Below are positions 31,346 through 42,219 of a stretch of DNA of 64,000 nucleotides, one piece after another. Source of the DNA: Aphanomyces cochlioides (Eukaryota > Oomycota > Saprolegniomycetes > Saprolegniales > Verrucalvaceae); assembly GCA_019828595.1 (NCBI GenBank), contig JAHQRK010000036.1, positions 310,001-374,000 of the forward strand. The letters run 5' to 3'. The translations under genes and the position numbers were made by a program. Below the pieces are notes generated by a model. It saw only the letters and a list, made by a program, of their open reading frames with translations. It made no database searches and was not told where the DNA came from. The first letter of the stretch is position 1. The number at the start of each line of letters is the position of its first letter.

Positions 31346-31702
31346 ATGAACCCTCTCTTGCTTCTCTACTTGAATTTGGTGCGCGGTCCGCAGCTTGATG
31401 CCGCGCGGCGAAAGAAAGAAGAGGAAGAACGCCTCGCGCGCGAAGCTGCAAATCCCGACGGAAACAAAAAAGCCGACGCAAAGAAAGACGCAAAACCCGC
31501 CCCGCCTCCGCTCGCGTCGTGCAAGAAATGCGACAACAAAGTCGACCAGGACGAAGTGGACGCCAACTTTGGTCTGTGCGTCCAATGCGCATCGAATCCA
31601 TGGTCTCTCGTGACTCCGTCTGTGATTTTCCAGCTCGCGGGCATTCTCCTCGCACTCGCTGTCTTAGTCTACCGGTTCATGAACGGCCTCCCTCTCATCT
31701 AG
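31346..31702 (+). CDS. Small tail-anchored zinc-ribbon-like protein, unknown function
   Basis: A 118-codon uninterrupted frame. After a hydrophobic start (MNPLLLLYLNLV) comes a charged helix (ARRKKEEEERLAREAA) and a Lys/Ala/Pro linker, then C-x2-C...C-x2-C (CKKC, then CVQC 17 residues on), consistent with one zinc ribbon. A hydrophobic C-terminal span, PSVIFQLAGILLALAVLVYRF, ends six residues before the stop, so the protein is probably tail-anchored with the ribbon on the cytosolic side. I do not recognise the family; the layout is loosely like small ER or mitochondrial membrane proteins. Upstream promoter motifs and clean codon structure support a real gene. Confidence 0.7.
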   Translation: MNPLLLLYLNLVRGPQLDAARRKKEEEERLAREAANPDGNKKADAKKDAKPAPPPLASCKKCDNKVDQDEVDANFGLCVQCASNPWSLVTPSVIFQLAGILLALAVLVYRFMNGLPLI

Positions 31703-32079
31703 GTGTGTAATAGACTCGTCTCCATCTCTCTCTCCAATTGATTGTGTCGGCAGTTCCGTTGTGTCTGTCTATCGAACCGAAAGGGATGGCTGTCTTTACT
31801 TTGGCGCAATGTACTACACTTCCAAATTGAACGAACAGCACAGAACAATCCAAACAAGATGGATCAAGGACGCCGCTCGTGGCTCCATTCCCCTCGACGA
31901 ACAGAGCAAAAGATCTTCAAGAACCTTTCTTTCCCCAGAATCGACATGGAAATCCTCTTGGCGCACCGCCGCCGCTGCGCCATGGACTCGATGGATAATG
32001 TTGAAGGAGAGTGTCACCACGTTCGGAAAGCGCCTTTCGCATCGTTTCTTCATTCTGGGTTTCGCGCGCAAGATGTCGA
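31703..32079. other. Intergenic region before ABC transporter relic
   Basis: About 375 bp. Open frames pass through on both strands but none has a defensible start or domain. Presumed promoter of the ABCC gene; none of the recurrent motifs is present. Confidence 0.35.
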
Positions 32080-35000
32080 ATGGCCGACTCCTACCCTGCT
32101 GTCGCTTCCCCTGTCGACGATGCTGGAGACTGGAAGATCGAGCAGCATCCTCTCGAGACGACCAACTGGATCAACTACATCACCATCTCGTGGCTCGACA
32201 AACTCGTGAGGAAAGGATCGAAAGCGCCGCTGACCGAGGAGGACATCTGGCAGCTTGCGCGTGCCGATCGGACGGAAGTGCTCTACTCCCACGTCTCCCA
32301 AGCATGGAAAGCCCACGGCGACAACCCCAAGCTCCACGTCGTGCTCTGGCATACGTTCCGCGGCCGCATCCTCGTTGCAGTCGTGCTCTTCACGCTGTAC
32401 GGCGCCTTTGGCCTTGTCCAGCCGATTGCAGTCAAGTCCATGCTGCAATTCCTGCAGGCAGATGGCGATTCCATCGAGACGGATCTCGGCATCGAGAACG
32501 GGTACATCCTCGCGCTCGTTCTCTTTGTCGTGACGCTCGCGTCCGTCTCAATGATGGACTTTGCCGGCTATTACGGCACGCATCTCGGCGTCAACGTCAA
32601 GACCGCGCTCTCCCACATGGTCTACCGGAAAACGCTCTCGCTGTCGTCCAGGGCCAAGGCGTTCTCGTCGGGAGAAGTGATCACGATGAGCTCGGTCGAC
32701 CTCGACCGGATCGCGCTCGCGTTCGGCGTCGGCCAGTGGGCGTTCGTGAGTCCCGTCATGCTCACTGTGATCTACATCATGTTGGGCTTCCAGCTGACCG
32801 CGCTCGCGGCGTTTGCCGGCGCGATCGTCATGGCGATCTTCATCTACTTCGGCTTTGCGACCGGCGACACGATCGGGAAACTCCGCCAGGACATGCTGGC
32901 CATCCAAGCCGAGCGCGTCAAACTCACCAACGAAGTGCTCCAAGGCGTCCGCGTCGTCAAGCTCTACGCATGGGAAGACTCGATGCACCGCCTCCTCCAG
33001 GAGATCCGTCTCCGCGAGCTCCAGGCGCTCAAGAGGTACTTCAATCTCTTCATGATCAACAACGTGCTGCTCATCGTCGCGCCAGTCGCGTCGCTCGCAA
33101 GCGCTCTATTGGTTTATGTCGCGCGAGGTCATCCACTGACTGTCCCCGTCGCGTTCACGGCGCTGGCGTACATCAATCTGGCCAAGCAGCCGTGCGGCGT
33201 CTTCTCCATTGCGATCGTCGCGACGATGGACGCGCTGGCATCCTGCCGACGTCTCTCCAACTTCTTCAACACAGATGAGATCGACCACGACGTCTCTCCT
33301 CCAAGCGACGCTCTCGACGACGCTCCACAGCCGTCCATTTCTCCAGTTGAGATCCTCCACGCAGACTTTACATGGGACGCCGCGCTGCCGCCGACGCTGA
33401 AGTCCATCCAGCTCAAAGTCGAGCCCAAGACGCTGACGATGATCGTCGGCGCAGTCGGCAGCGGCAAGTCCAGTCTCCTCTCGGCGATCCTCGGCGACAT
33501 TCATCTAACGCAGGGCAGTCGCCGCGTCCACGGCCGCTTCTCGTACGCGAGCCAGGAAGCGTGGATCCAGCATGCTTCCGTCAAGGACAACATCCTCTTC
33601 GAGGCGGCGTTCCAGCCGGAATTGTACCGCCAAGTCCTGTCGGCGTGCCAGTTGAACACCGACATGGCCGCGCTCCCGAACGGCGACGACACTGAGATCG
33701 GAGAGCGCGGAATCAACCGGCGGCCAGAAAGCCCGCGTCGGCTTGGCGCGCGCGGCGTACCATCAAGAGGCAGACGTCGTCTTGCTCGACGATCCACTGA
33801 GCGCGCTGGACGTCCATGTCGCCAACGCCGTCTTTGCCGACTGCATCCAGCGCTTGCTCCACGACAAGACGACACTCCTCGTGCTCACGAGCCATTACCA
33901 CTTGCTTCCCCATGCCGACAGAGTACGTCCTCCTCTCTCTCTCTTCCTTCCATGATAGCGTCGAGTGTAGATCCTCGTCATGGTCGACGGAAAGATCGCC
34001 GCCGACGGCTCCTACGCCGACATCCACGCGCAGTTTCCAACATTGCTCCAGCAATCCATGCAGAAACCACTGAAGACGCCGATGGACGGCCAGGAAACGT
34101 CCGAAGACAAACAAGACGCCGTCGCTGAGGACGCTGTCGACGCCGACAACGCACCGGAAGACGACTGTGGTGGTGGTCTTGTCGCCAAGGAGGACAAAGT
34201 TGACGGTCAAGTCACATGGGCGATCTACCGCGCCTACTTTGGATCGAGCGGCTACGACGGGCTCGTCGTCGCGCTGGTGCTGCTCGTGCTGTGCACGTTG
34301 GCGCAGGTTTCGTTGACGCTCACGGACTGGTTCATGGGCGTATGGGCGCGGCATGGGCCCGAGTCTTTGGCGTACGGCGGCGGCTACGTCGGCTTTGCGC
34401 TCGATTCCTTCCTGCTCATCTACTTGTACTCCGTCTTCGTGCTCTTCACGGCCGTCCTCTGCTCGAAATCTCTCCACGCGACGATCCTCCGCCGTGTCCT
34501 CGACGCGCCCGTCCCGACCTTCTTCGACGTGACGCCCGTCGGCCGCATCTTGAACCGCTTCTCGTCCGACATGGACATGGTCGACTCGACCTTGCCGCAG
34601 TACATTCTCTTCGTGATCGAGTTCCCCTTTAGCCTCGCGGCGATCCTCGTCGTGAGCGCCGTCTCGGCGCCGTACGTCCTCATCCTCTACGTCCCCGTCG
34701 GCGCCATCTTTTTCCACGCCCGACGCATCTACAACGTGACAATCAATGAAGTCAAGCGCCTCAACGGCATCTCCCGCTCGCCGCTGGTGTCCCTCGTCAG
34801 TGAGACCTACATGGGCCTCTCGACCATCCGCGCCTTCGACAAGACGGCGACCTTTGCCCTCAAGCAGCAGCGCGCCGTGGACTACAATATCCGCTTCAGG
34901 ATGACGCAAGCGGTCGCGCCGCGGTGGTTCCAGATGCGGCTAGACGCTCTCGGGACGGTGGTCGTCGCCGCGGCGGGGCTGGCGCTTACGTACTCGTCGC

Positions 35001-35560
35001 AGTTGTGCACGGTGCTCTCCCGTCTCGCGACGTTTGCAGCGCTCGTTGATAGCTTCATGACGTCCGTCGAGCGACTCCACCATTATCAATCCCTCGAGAA
35101 AGAGGAGACCGCGGCGAACGACAAGGTGACAAACTGGCCGTCCCAAGGCGCGATCGCTTTCGAAGGCTATTCCATGCGCTACCGAGAGCACTTGGATCTC
35201 GTCCTGAACGATATTGCGTTCGCGGTCGAGTCTGGCCACCAAGTTGGCATTTGTGGTCGCACTGGATCCGGCAAGAGCTCGCTCATGGCGGCGCTCTTTC
35301 GCATGGTTCCATCGTCTTCTGGCCGCATTACCATCGACGGCGTACGTCATCTTGCAATCCAATCGCAATTGAAAGCGTATGTAGGTTGACATTGCGTCTG
35401 TGTCACTCAAAAGTCTTCGGTCTGGCTTGACGATACGATCTTGGATTCGGATCGCATCTTGGTGTTGGACGCTGGCACTGCCAAGGAGTATGGCACGCCG
35501 TCGGAGTTGCTAGGACGGCGCGTTCACCTAACTGGCTCAGCATGCCAACATTGATGTAGA
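32080..35560 (+). pseudogene. ABCC-type (MRP-like) multidrug transporter 1, disrupted in both NBDs
   Basis: Full-length type ABC exporter order: ATG 32080 (MADSYPAVASPVDD), TMD1 with NWINYITISWLDKLVRKG, NBD1 with Walker [24 protein letters not shown], then a linker, TMD2 (TFFDVTPVGRILNRFSSDMD) and NBD2 Walker A GRTGSGKSS. Three lesions: (1) at about 33715 five bases are missing where the signature should read NLSGGQ, which removes Leu-Ser and shifts the frame; (2) after SLKSLRSGLT near 35435 the sequence jumps to the end of NBD2 (DSDRILVLDAGT), losing the signature and Walker B; (3) a small deletion near 35510 shifts the tail. One intron lies at about 33923-33970. An assembly error could explain lesion 1 but not lesion 2. 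Confidence 0.82.
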
Positions 35561-35740
35561 TAAGCTAAAATATGAAATATATTCTTTATTGCGACGAATC
35601 GAAATGAAATGCGTCGCTGGTTTGCTTCGAAGGACTGCCTGAGTGAGCAGTATTGGGACTCAGCGCACGACTTCTCGGAGTTGTTTTTAGTCCAATGTCA
35701 TCGCCGCGGTTGGTGAGGGGAGGTTCCAAAGAAGATCCAC

Positions 35741-36095
35741 GTCGGCGGTGGCTGCGGCGATTTCAGTACCTTGATTCTTAGATCAAGAGTCGACCATGCT
35801 TCTCCTATCTCCTCGCCAGCATGGATGCTTTTGAACTTGTAGCTCCCTCACGACTTCACAGCGACTGCCGTTCAATACTTTAAGGGTAATTGAACAGACT
35901 CCACCGACGACTGGCACATTGTGTGTGTGCATTGAAGAGGAATGGAACGCGTTTGTTGACTGCGACTGCCAAGTCGTCCGACCCACTCCAAGTCGACCAT
36001 CACGAGAGATGACTCATATGCCACCTTGCTGTCAAACACCACACTTTGTGCTCCCTCAAGGCGTTCCCATCTATTCTCACTCACATTGAAAGTTG
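35741..36095 (+). pseudogene. Degraded copy A of the MTDL/PD-(D/E)XK-like family
   Basis: Starts with the family's 5' flank (ggcggtggctgcggcgattt) and keeps GTLCVC, EEEWNAFVDCDCQVVRP and GVPIYSHSH-like fragments in different frames. Most of the core is deleted. It follows directly on the tail of ABC relic 1. Confidence 0.65.
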
Positions 36096-36868
36096 GCATG
36101 GCGTCACCGCACTTCCCTCGCCCGAATGGACGATGGATGGCTCCACCGCGGACTTTCATCTGCCACAATCCATTGCGGTCGTCTATCCATTCAAGATGGC
36201 GTCGTCCTCTCAAGTTCTTGTCGTCAACCCTGAGTTACACGATGCGAGGAGGCTGCATTGACTATCAATGTGCAGGATACATGGGTTCGTCCTTGGGGTG
36301 CGTGGAGATTCTTGACATTGAGCTTTATCCATTCGCGAGGTCCTTCTGATCTCCAAGACCCAGAGCTCAGCAGCGGCTCCATTCACCTCAACTTGGACCC
36401 AAACTCAACCAACAACAACAAACTTGATCGTGGTGAATGGAAGCAAAATGCCTTCAAGTCTTTCATCGAAAGAAGCGACGGCTAAACTCAATCGGTGACG
36501 CGTAGGGAGTCGGCGCACGACGTCGGTCAGGTCGCTGAGGGCTTGAACCTTTTGAACGATGACGACAGGAAACTGGATAGTGCGAGGGGCTTGAGTAGAT
36601 CAGGGTTCATCACGATGAGAACAGCGGGATATGGACCAGCAAGGACTGGGAGTAAAGTCTTGGAGCCGCCGTCGCGAAAATATTTCTCTGGTCGATCGTG
36701 TCTTGTCACCACATCCAGGGGGGAGGCTCCTTTCCCCAGGGCAATGGAGTGAGAAGGAATATCACACAGGTATCTTGTTGATGCGCCATGGGCGTCGTCG
36801 ATCATGACACATTGAGTCTGGTTCCAGCGACAGTGCTGGAGCAAATTTTGGCGCAAAGGAAGTACCTC
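36096..36868. repeat. Array repeat R, copy 1
   Basis: Direct repeat of about 770 bp, closely matched by 39721-40500 and in part by 41506-41660. It holds a short conserved plus-strand frame ending GEWKQNAFKSFIERSDG-stop (36483) and, on the other strand, a conserved run DRPEKYFRDGGSKTLLPVLAG at 36530-36720. Nothing recognisable; these may be relics of an older gene. Confidence 0.75.
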
Positions 36869-36914
36869 GAGCGTGCATTTCCTGGTTCATTCCTCAATCA
36901 CCTCGTCGCAAGAC

Positions 36915-37799
36915 ATGAGCATCGTCGCAGGTGGGAAAGGCATCATCACGGTCGACGGCTGCAGCGGTGTACCTCAATCTGCCGAAACAAGAACAGTCGC
37001 TGCGACAGCCGTAGAAGCACCAATCGAATCGACGGCCATGACTGATCTCCCCCCTCATCTCGTCGCCAGCATCAATCGCATCAACGCTGCTCTGGAAGTT
37101 GCAGTGCAACAGCCTCCACCGGCAACTGGCACGTTGCGTGTGTGTCTTGCAACTGAAGAAGAATGGAACGCGTTTATTGACTGCGACGGCGAGGTCGTCC
37201 ATCCCAACTATCTCGAATGGTTTGCTGACTCTGGTGAGATCCACATCATCGAGTTTGTCAGTACGCCACATGCCGATTATGTAGCTGAACTTCATGGTCA
37301 ATTCCGCGGACAGCATATCAAGAGATGGCTCAAGTGCCACCTTGATGCCTCCAATTCCCAAGGCCCACAAACGTGTCCAGACCTGAGTTTTGGACCTCGC
37401 CGAAGAACTCCTGAATCAGTTCTTCTTCCAGGAGTTCCCATGTTTCCTGACTTTCGGACGATCATCATTGAGATTGGTGTCTCGCAGTCCTGGGGAATGG
37501 TGCCGGGGCAACTGGATCACAAGGCAATTGAGATCTGGGCTGCCATGCCAGGAGTGGAGTACGTGCTCTGTGTCAAGTTCGATCCCGACTTTGCCAATGC
37601 CGAGTACAAACTGTATGATGCTCGAGCTCATCCTCTTGTGCCATTCCCTCCACTTCCGATTGCCGCGCCAAGAACCGAGATCCAATTTGACGGACGTCGA
37701 ATCCTTGGTATTCCACAAGGGATGCCGCTCCCGGTCGGTTTCCCAGCAATTCTGTCGGTCGATTTGTACACTCCGCTGCGATGGGCAAGTCTTGAGTAG
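36915..37799 (+). CDS. MTDL family protein B, Uma2/PD-(D/E)XK-nuclease-like (intact)
   Basis: An intact 294-codon frame from MSIVAGGKG; a second start, MTDLPPHLVASINR, at 37038 matches the start of copy D. The central part suggests a restriction-endonuclease-like fold of the Uma2 type: an early Glu-rich helix, CPDLSFGP (the PD), then IIIEIGVSQSWG (the E-x-G/E-x-K strand), LDHKAIEIWAAMPGVEYVLCVKF (helix with Lys and the Gly-Val-Glu-Tyr turn). The C-terminal part carries RRILGIPQGMPLPVGFP, conserved in all copies. No signal peptide or membrane span. Host function unknown; nuclease activity is inference from motif order only. Same strand as the broken ABC pieces. Confidence 0.7.
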   Translation: MSIVAGGKGIITVDGCSGVPQSAETRTVAATAVEAPIESTAMTDLPPHLVASINRINAALEVAVQQPPPATGTLRVCLATEEEWNAFIDCDGEVVHPNYLEWFADSGEIHIIEFVSTPHADYVAELHGQFRGQHIKRWLKCHLDASNSQGPQTCPDLSFGPRRRTPESVLLPGVPMFPDFRTIIIEIGVSQSWGMVPGQLDHKAIEIWAAMPGVEYVLCVKFDPDFANAEYKLYDARAHPLVPFPPLPIAAPRTEIQFDGRRILGIPQGMPLPVGFPAILSVDLYTPLRWASLE

Positions 37800-38310
37800 T
37801 CGGTGACTTCAGCGATTTCGAAGATAAGTTTACAAGAATGAAACGAGTGAAGCAGCTCAATCATATCTGTCTTCGTTAGGATCGAGGTTACCGCCTGACT
37901 TCTCTCGTTAAATGCAGCTTACTGTTAAATCAGTGATCCTATCTCTTGCTCGATATGTTCGATAGTGTCTTTGGCATCACGAATCTGAAGTCGATGGAAT
38001 GGTCGATGAAATTCTCAAGTGCTTTCGTTGAGACAATAGATTCGCGTTGTCAAACGCCTCGCTCCAGCCTTCTGTAGTACCGGCGATTCGACGCCAACGT
38101 CTAGGGCTTTGTCTGGAGTCCATGTAGTGCAATCCACCAAAACTCGGCCATGGGCTCATTGTAATTGTAGTGCACTTGAGGTCCTGGACCGAAGGTGCGC
38201 CACGTGATCGTTTGTACGTCGTTGCGCTATTTCCGTGCTCCCCAATGTGCTTGGTCACGACTTTGGAAGTGGTACATGTCAACTCAAACTTTTCTATGAT
38301 TTGGCGAGCG
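37800..38310. other. Spacer in the ABC/MTDL array
   Basis: About 510 bp with no supported gene. The start resembles the segment after copy C (gcagctcaatcat...gtctt), so it is part of the duplicated unit. A minus-strand 101-codon frame (37977-38282) has no recognisable domain. Confidence 0.4.
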
Positions 38311-39121
38311 CGACCTTAACTTGAGCGGGGGGCTGAAAGCTCGAGTGAGTCAAGCTCGAGCTGTCTACCACCAAGAAGCCGATGTCTACTTGCTGGACGA
38401 TCCCCTCAGTGCGCTTGATGTCCATGTGGCAACCTCAGTCTTTCGAGACTGTGCCCGTGGCCTCCTCGGTGGAAAAACAACCGTCTTGGTCCTCACATGT
38501 CATTCCCATTTACTCTGTCACGCCGACAGAGTAAACTCATCGCCACTAGCGACTCTTCTCACTCTTTCTTGTAGATTTTGCTCATGTCAGACGGAAGCAT
38601 CATCGGTGATGGCTCCTACGATGATATTGTTGCCAAGTTTCCTCACTTGATGAATATGATGCCGGCGACAAAGGTGACACCAGTCGAGGACCAAGAGGAG
38701 CAACAAGAAGACGATAAAAAGACTGCAAAGAGCGAGTCGACTTTGGTGGCCAAGGAAGACAACGTCAAGGGACAGATTTCATGGACGAGCTATAAATCCT
38801 ACCTCGGTGCTAGCGGCTACAATGCGTAAGTTGACCTTCGTCGTCGACTCCATTGACGTTCTTCTTGCTAGGTACTTGATGGCCTTTTCTCTGACGATGC
38901 TGTACACAATCTCCCAAGTGGCTCTGTCCTTGACCGACTGGTTCATGAGTCTCTGGGCGCGCAATGATCCTTTCAGTCTCGCTTACGGCTGGGGCTACGT
39001 CGGTTTGGCCATCACGTCGATTGTTTTAGTCTACGGCCGCTCTATGTTTGTGCTCTTGACGGCGATCCTCTGCTCCAAGAACTTCCATTCCCGCGTCTTG
39101 CTCAATGGGCCGCATTCCTGA
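38311..39121 (+). pseudogene. ABCC transporter 2, central fragment (end of NBD1 to start of TMD2)
   Basis: Opens abruptly at [15 protein letters not shown], where Gln of the signature is Leu, then [16 protein letters not shown] (Walker B and D-loop) and an intron near 38533-38575. It continues through the acidic linker STLVAKEDNVKGQISWTSYK, an intron at about 38827-38870, and the first TMD2 helices (VALSLTDWFMSLWARNDP). It breaks off after AILCSKNFHSRVL. It has no 5' half and no NBD2. It is the paralogue of 33715-34480. Confidence 0.8.
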
Positions 39122-39202
39122 CAAAGTCATACGTGGGTTTGGCTGCCGCTGGACTGTTGGTTCCATGGTCGTGAATACGAGAGTCCAAGGACGATCCACG
39201 AC

Positions 39203-39720
39203 GGCGGTAGCAGCGGCGATTGAAATACCTTGATCCTCTGGTGCAAGAGTCGACTATGACTTCTCTACCCCCTCCTCTCTTCGCCAGCATCGATGCTTTA
39301 GAACTTGTAATTGAACAGCCTCCGCGGGCGATCTGACAAACTCCAAGAAGACCATTACGAGCGATGGCTCATTGGTGACATTACCAAGGTTTCCCAACAC
39401 ACACGATGGGCTCCCGATCTGAATCATGGACTAAATAGTCAAGCACCGCGCTCTGTGCTTTCTCAAGGCGTTCTGTTGGTTGTCCGAGACTCTCGGTCCG
39501 AGAGTGAGAAAATATGGGAACACCGCGCTCCGTACTCCCTCCAGGCCTTCCCATCTTTTCTCACTTTCGCAAACCAATATTGCAATTGGTGTCCCACACT
39601 GTACTGGCATTCGACCACGAGGTGATATCGACAATAGCAGGAGTGGAGTACGTGCTGCACAGCCTTGTAACAGTACGCCAGACTGGCAGGGTCAAAGATA
39701 GGCACCCTCTCTAATAATGT
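39203..39720 (+). pseudogene. Degraded copy of the MTDL/PD-(D/E)XK-like family
   Basis: Has the same 5' flank (gcggtagcagcggcgatt) and start MTSLPPPLFASIDALELVIEQPP, followed by short fragments matching the family middle (HYERWLIGDITK-like; RSVLPPGLPIF; GVEYVLH) in several frames. Non-functional. It follows ABC fragment 38311-39121 in the same order as at 35560-36095. Confidence 0.65.
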
Positions 39721-40500
39721 TGACATGGCGTCGAGCGCTTTCCTCGCCCCGATAGAGGTCGATCCACCGCGGACTTTCATCTGCCACAATCCATTGCGGT
39801 CGTCTATCCTTTCAAGATGGCGTCGTCCTCTCAAGTTCTTGTCGTCAACCCTGAGTTACACGGTGCAGAGACGTTGAAAGAGGCTGCCTTGACTATCGAC
39901 GTGCGGGGTACATGGGTCCGTCCTTGGATTCTTGACTTTGAACTTTATCCATGCGATGGTCCTTCTGATCCCCAATGTCCAGTGCTCAGCAGCGGCTCCA
40001 TTCACCTCAACTTGGACCCAAACTCAACCAACAACAACAAACTTGATCGTGGTGAATGGAAGCAAAATGCCTTCAAGTCTTTCATCGAAAGAAGCGACGG
40101 CTAAACTCAATCGATGACGCGTAGGGAGTCGGCGCACGACGTCGGTCAAGTCGCCGAGGGCTTCAACCTTTGAACGATGACGACAGGAAACTGGATAGTG
40201 TCACATGTTGTCGTGCTGAGAGGGGTTGGAGTAGATCAGGGTTCATCACGATGAGAACAGCGGGATTTGGACCGGCCAGGACTGGGAGTGAAGTCTTGGA
40301 GCCGCCGTCGCGAAAATATTTCTCTGGTCGGTCGTTTCTTGTCACCAGGGCCAGAGAAAAGGCTCGGGAGGGCAACGGAGTGAGAAGGAGTACCACACAG
40401 GTATCTTGTTGATGCGCATGGGCGACGTCGATCATGACACATTGAGTCTGGTTCCAGCGACAGTGCTGGAGCAAATTTTGGCGCAAAGGAAGTACCTCTG
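39721..40500. repeat. Array repeat R, copy 2
   Basis: Close match to 36096-36868. Contains a 95-codon plus frame from ATG 39817 (MASSSQVLVVNPELHGAETL) to ERSDG-stop at 40104, longer than in copy 1. The conserved minus-strand run DRPEKYFRDGGSKTSLPVLAG is again present. Confidence 0.75.
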
Positions 40501-40535
40501 TCTTACTCGAACGAGCAATCGCCTCGTCCCAAGAC

Positions 40536-41405
40536 ATGAGCATCGTCGCAGGTGGTGGTGAGTCAATCATTCTGCCTGAATCTGCCGAAACAAGAGCAGT
40601 CGCTACAGTAGAAGCACCAACCAAATCGACCACCATGACTGATCTTCCCCCTCATCTCGTCGCCAGCATCAATCGCATCAACGCTGCTCTGGAGGTTGCA
40701 GTGCAACAGCCTCCACCGGCAACTGGCACGTTGCGTGTGTGTCTTGCAACTGAAGAAGAATGGAACGCGTTTGCTGACTGCGACGGCGAGGTCGTCCATC
40801 TCAACTATCTCGAATGGTTTGCTGACTCTGGTGAGATCCACGTCATCGAGTTTGAAAGCACGCCACACGAGACTTATTCAGACGAACTCAATGTTCGATT
40901 CCAAGCGCCGAATATCAAGAGATGGCTCAATACCTATCTTACTGCCAAAAATTCTCAAGGCCCACGAACGTGTCCAGACCTGAGCTACGGCCCACATCCA
41001 AGAACTCCCGGCGCAGTCCTTCCTCCAGAAATTCCCATCTTTACCGACTTTGGAACAATCAAGATTGAAATTGGTGTCTCGCAGTCCTGGGGAAGGGCGC
41101 CGGGGCAACTGGATCACAAGGCAATTGAGATCTGGGCGAACACGCCTGGAGTGGAGCACGTGCTCTGTGTCAAGTTCGATCCCGACTTTGAGAATGCCGA
41201 GTACAAACTGTATGAGGTTCGAGTGAACCTTGACGACCGTGATCCACTTCCGATTGCCGCGCCAAGAACCATCGTCCAGTTTGACGGACGTCGTATCCTA
41301 GGTATTCCACAAGGGATGCCGCTCCCGGTAGGTTTCCCGAGAACTCTGTCGGTGGATTTGTACTCTGCATTGCGATCGGCAAAGGCGAAATTGATTATAA
41401 GCTAA
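40536..41405 (+). CDS. MTDL family protein C, Uma2/PD-(D/E)XK-nuclease-like (intact)
   Basis: A 289-codon intact frame, MSIVAGGGESIILPES..., with the internal MTDLPPHLVASINRINAALE at 40635. Same core as copy B: CPDLSYGP, IKIEIGVSQSWG, LDHKAIEIWANTPGVEHVLCVKF and RRILGIPQGMPLPVGFPR. Differences from B concentrate between residues about 90 and 150 (the predicted helix before PD) and after EYKLYEV, suggesting that this surface evolves faster. The stop comes after KLIIS. It lies between repeat R copy 2 and R copy 3. Function unknown. Confidence 0.7.
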   Translation: MSIVAGGGESIILPESAETRAVATVEAPTKSTTMTDLPPHLVASINRINAALEVAVQQPPPATGTLRVCLATEEEWNAFADCDGEVVHLNYLEWFADSGEIHVIEFESTPHETYSDELNVRFQAPNIKRWLNTYLTAKNSQGPRTCPDLSYGPHPRTPGAVLPPEIPIFTDFGTIKIEIGVSQSWGRAPGQLDHKAIEIWANTPGVEHVLCVKFDPDFENAEYKLYEVRVNLDDRDPLPIAAPRTIVQFDGRRILGIPQGMPLPVGFPRTLSVDLYSALRSAKAKLIIS

Positions 41406-41802
41406 CAAGAATATAGCTGATGCAGCTCAATCATGTCAGTCTTATCCGCGCTCTGAATGGAGGGTAGAGCCTTGCAGTCGAAGTACGCCTGCGTGGCAAA
41501 GATGGGCATGGTTGGCACTGCGTCGCTCGCTTTCCTCGTCCGGGTGGACGATGGATGGATCCACTGCGGATTCCCATCGGCCACGATCCATTGCGGTCGT
41601 GCCTCCTTCGAGACGGCGTCTTCCTCTCGAGCTCTCTTCGTTCGTTGTGACCTGATGGTTCTTCTAGACGATTGTGAGTCATCAGCACACGGAGGTCGAT
41701 GAGCCAGTTCTGGTTTATCAACGATGAGTCCGTCCTAGCTATGAGCAAAGATTCGTGAAGATCTGACGTTGAACTTTATCCACGACAAGGTCCTCAGCAT
41801 GA
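41406..41802. repeat. Spacer with partial repeat R, copy 3
   Basis: The segment 41506-41660 matches the first part of R (ttggcactgcgtcgctcgct; atccattgcggtcgtg; gcgtcttcctctcgagctct), but the rest of R is missing. No gene supported. Confidence 0.6.
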
Positions 41803-42162
41803 TTGGGTCTGGCTGCCGCTGGGCTTTCACTGACGGCCAACATTGATCCAGAATCGGACCGCCTCATCCAACAGACCATGCGGGAATGCTTTGAGAACAT
41901 CACGAGACTCATCATTGCCCATCGCCTCGATACGATCATGGATTCGGATCGCATCTTGGTGTTGGACGCTGGCACTGTCAAGGAGTATGGCACGCCGTCG
42001 GAGTTGCTCGCAAACAAGAACGGCGCGTTCACCCAACTGGCTCAGCATGCCAACATTGACGTCGACAAACAGATAAATATTACAGAGTTCAATTCTCTAT
42101 CCCTTCGTCCCAGGGCTCTTGTCGAAGGTGATCGGAATCCTTCCGAGTCCAAAGAAGGTTAA
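41803..42162 (+). pseudogene. ABCC transporter, 3'-terminal fragment of NBD2
   Basis: After a junction at about 41838 the sequence reads ANIDPESDRLIQQTMRECFENITRLIIAHRLDTIMDSDRIL, the D-loop, helical region and switch His of NBD2, then VLDAGTVKEYGTPSELL, and it ends ESKEG-stop. It supplies the NBD2 end that relic 1 has only in part and that fragment 38311-39121 lacks; it may be the displaced tail of copy 2. Walker B and the signature are absent. Confidence 0.78.
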
Positions 42163-42219
42163 AAACGGTGGTAGCAGCGGCGATTTCAGTACCTTGATCC
42201 GCAACTCGAAGAACTGACC

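Noticed and set aside
31761..33278. A 505-codon plus frame rich in Arg/His/Pro
   Set aside because: Shifted shadow of the ABCC transporter frame, which carries the family motifs.
33713..34909. A 398-codon minus frame
   Set aside because: Antisense shadow of ABCC TMD2 with typical low-complexity Asp/Glu/Arg mirror composition.
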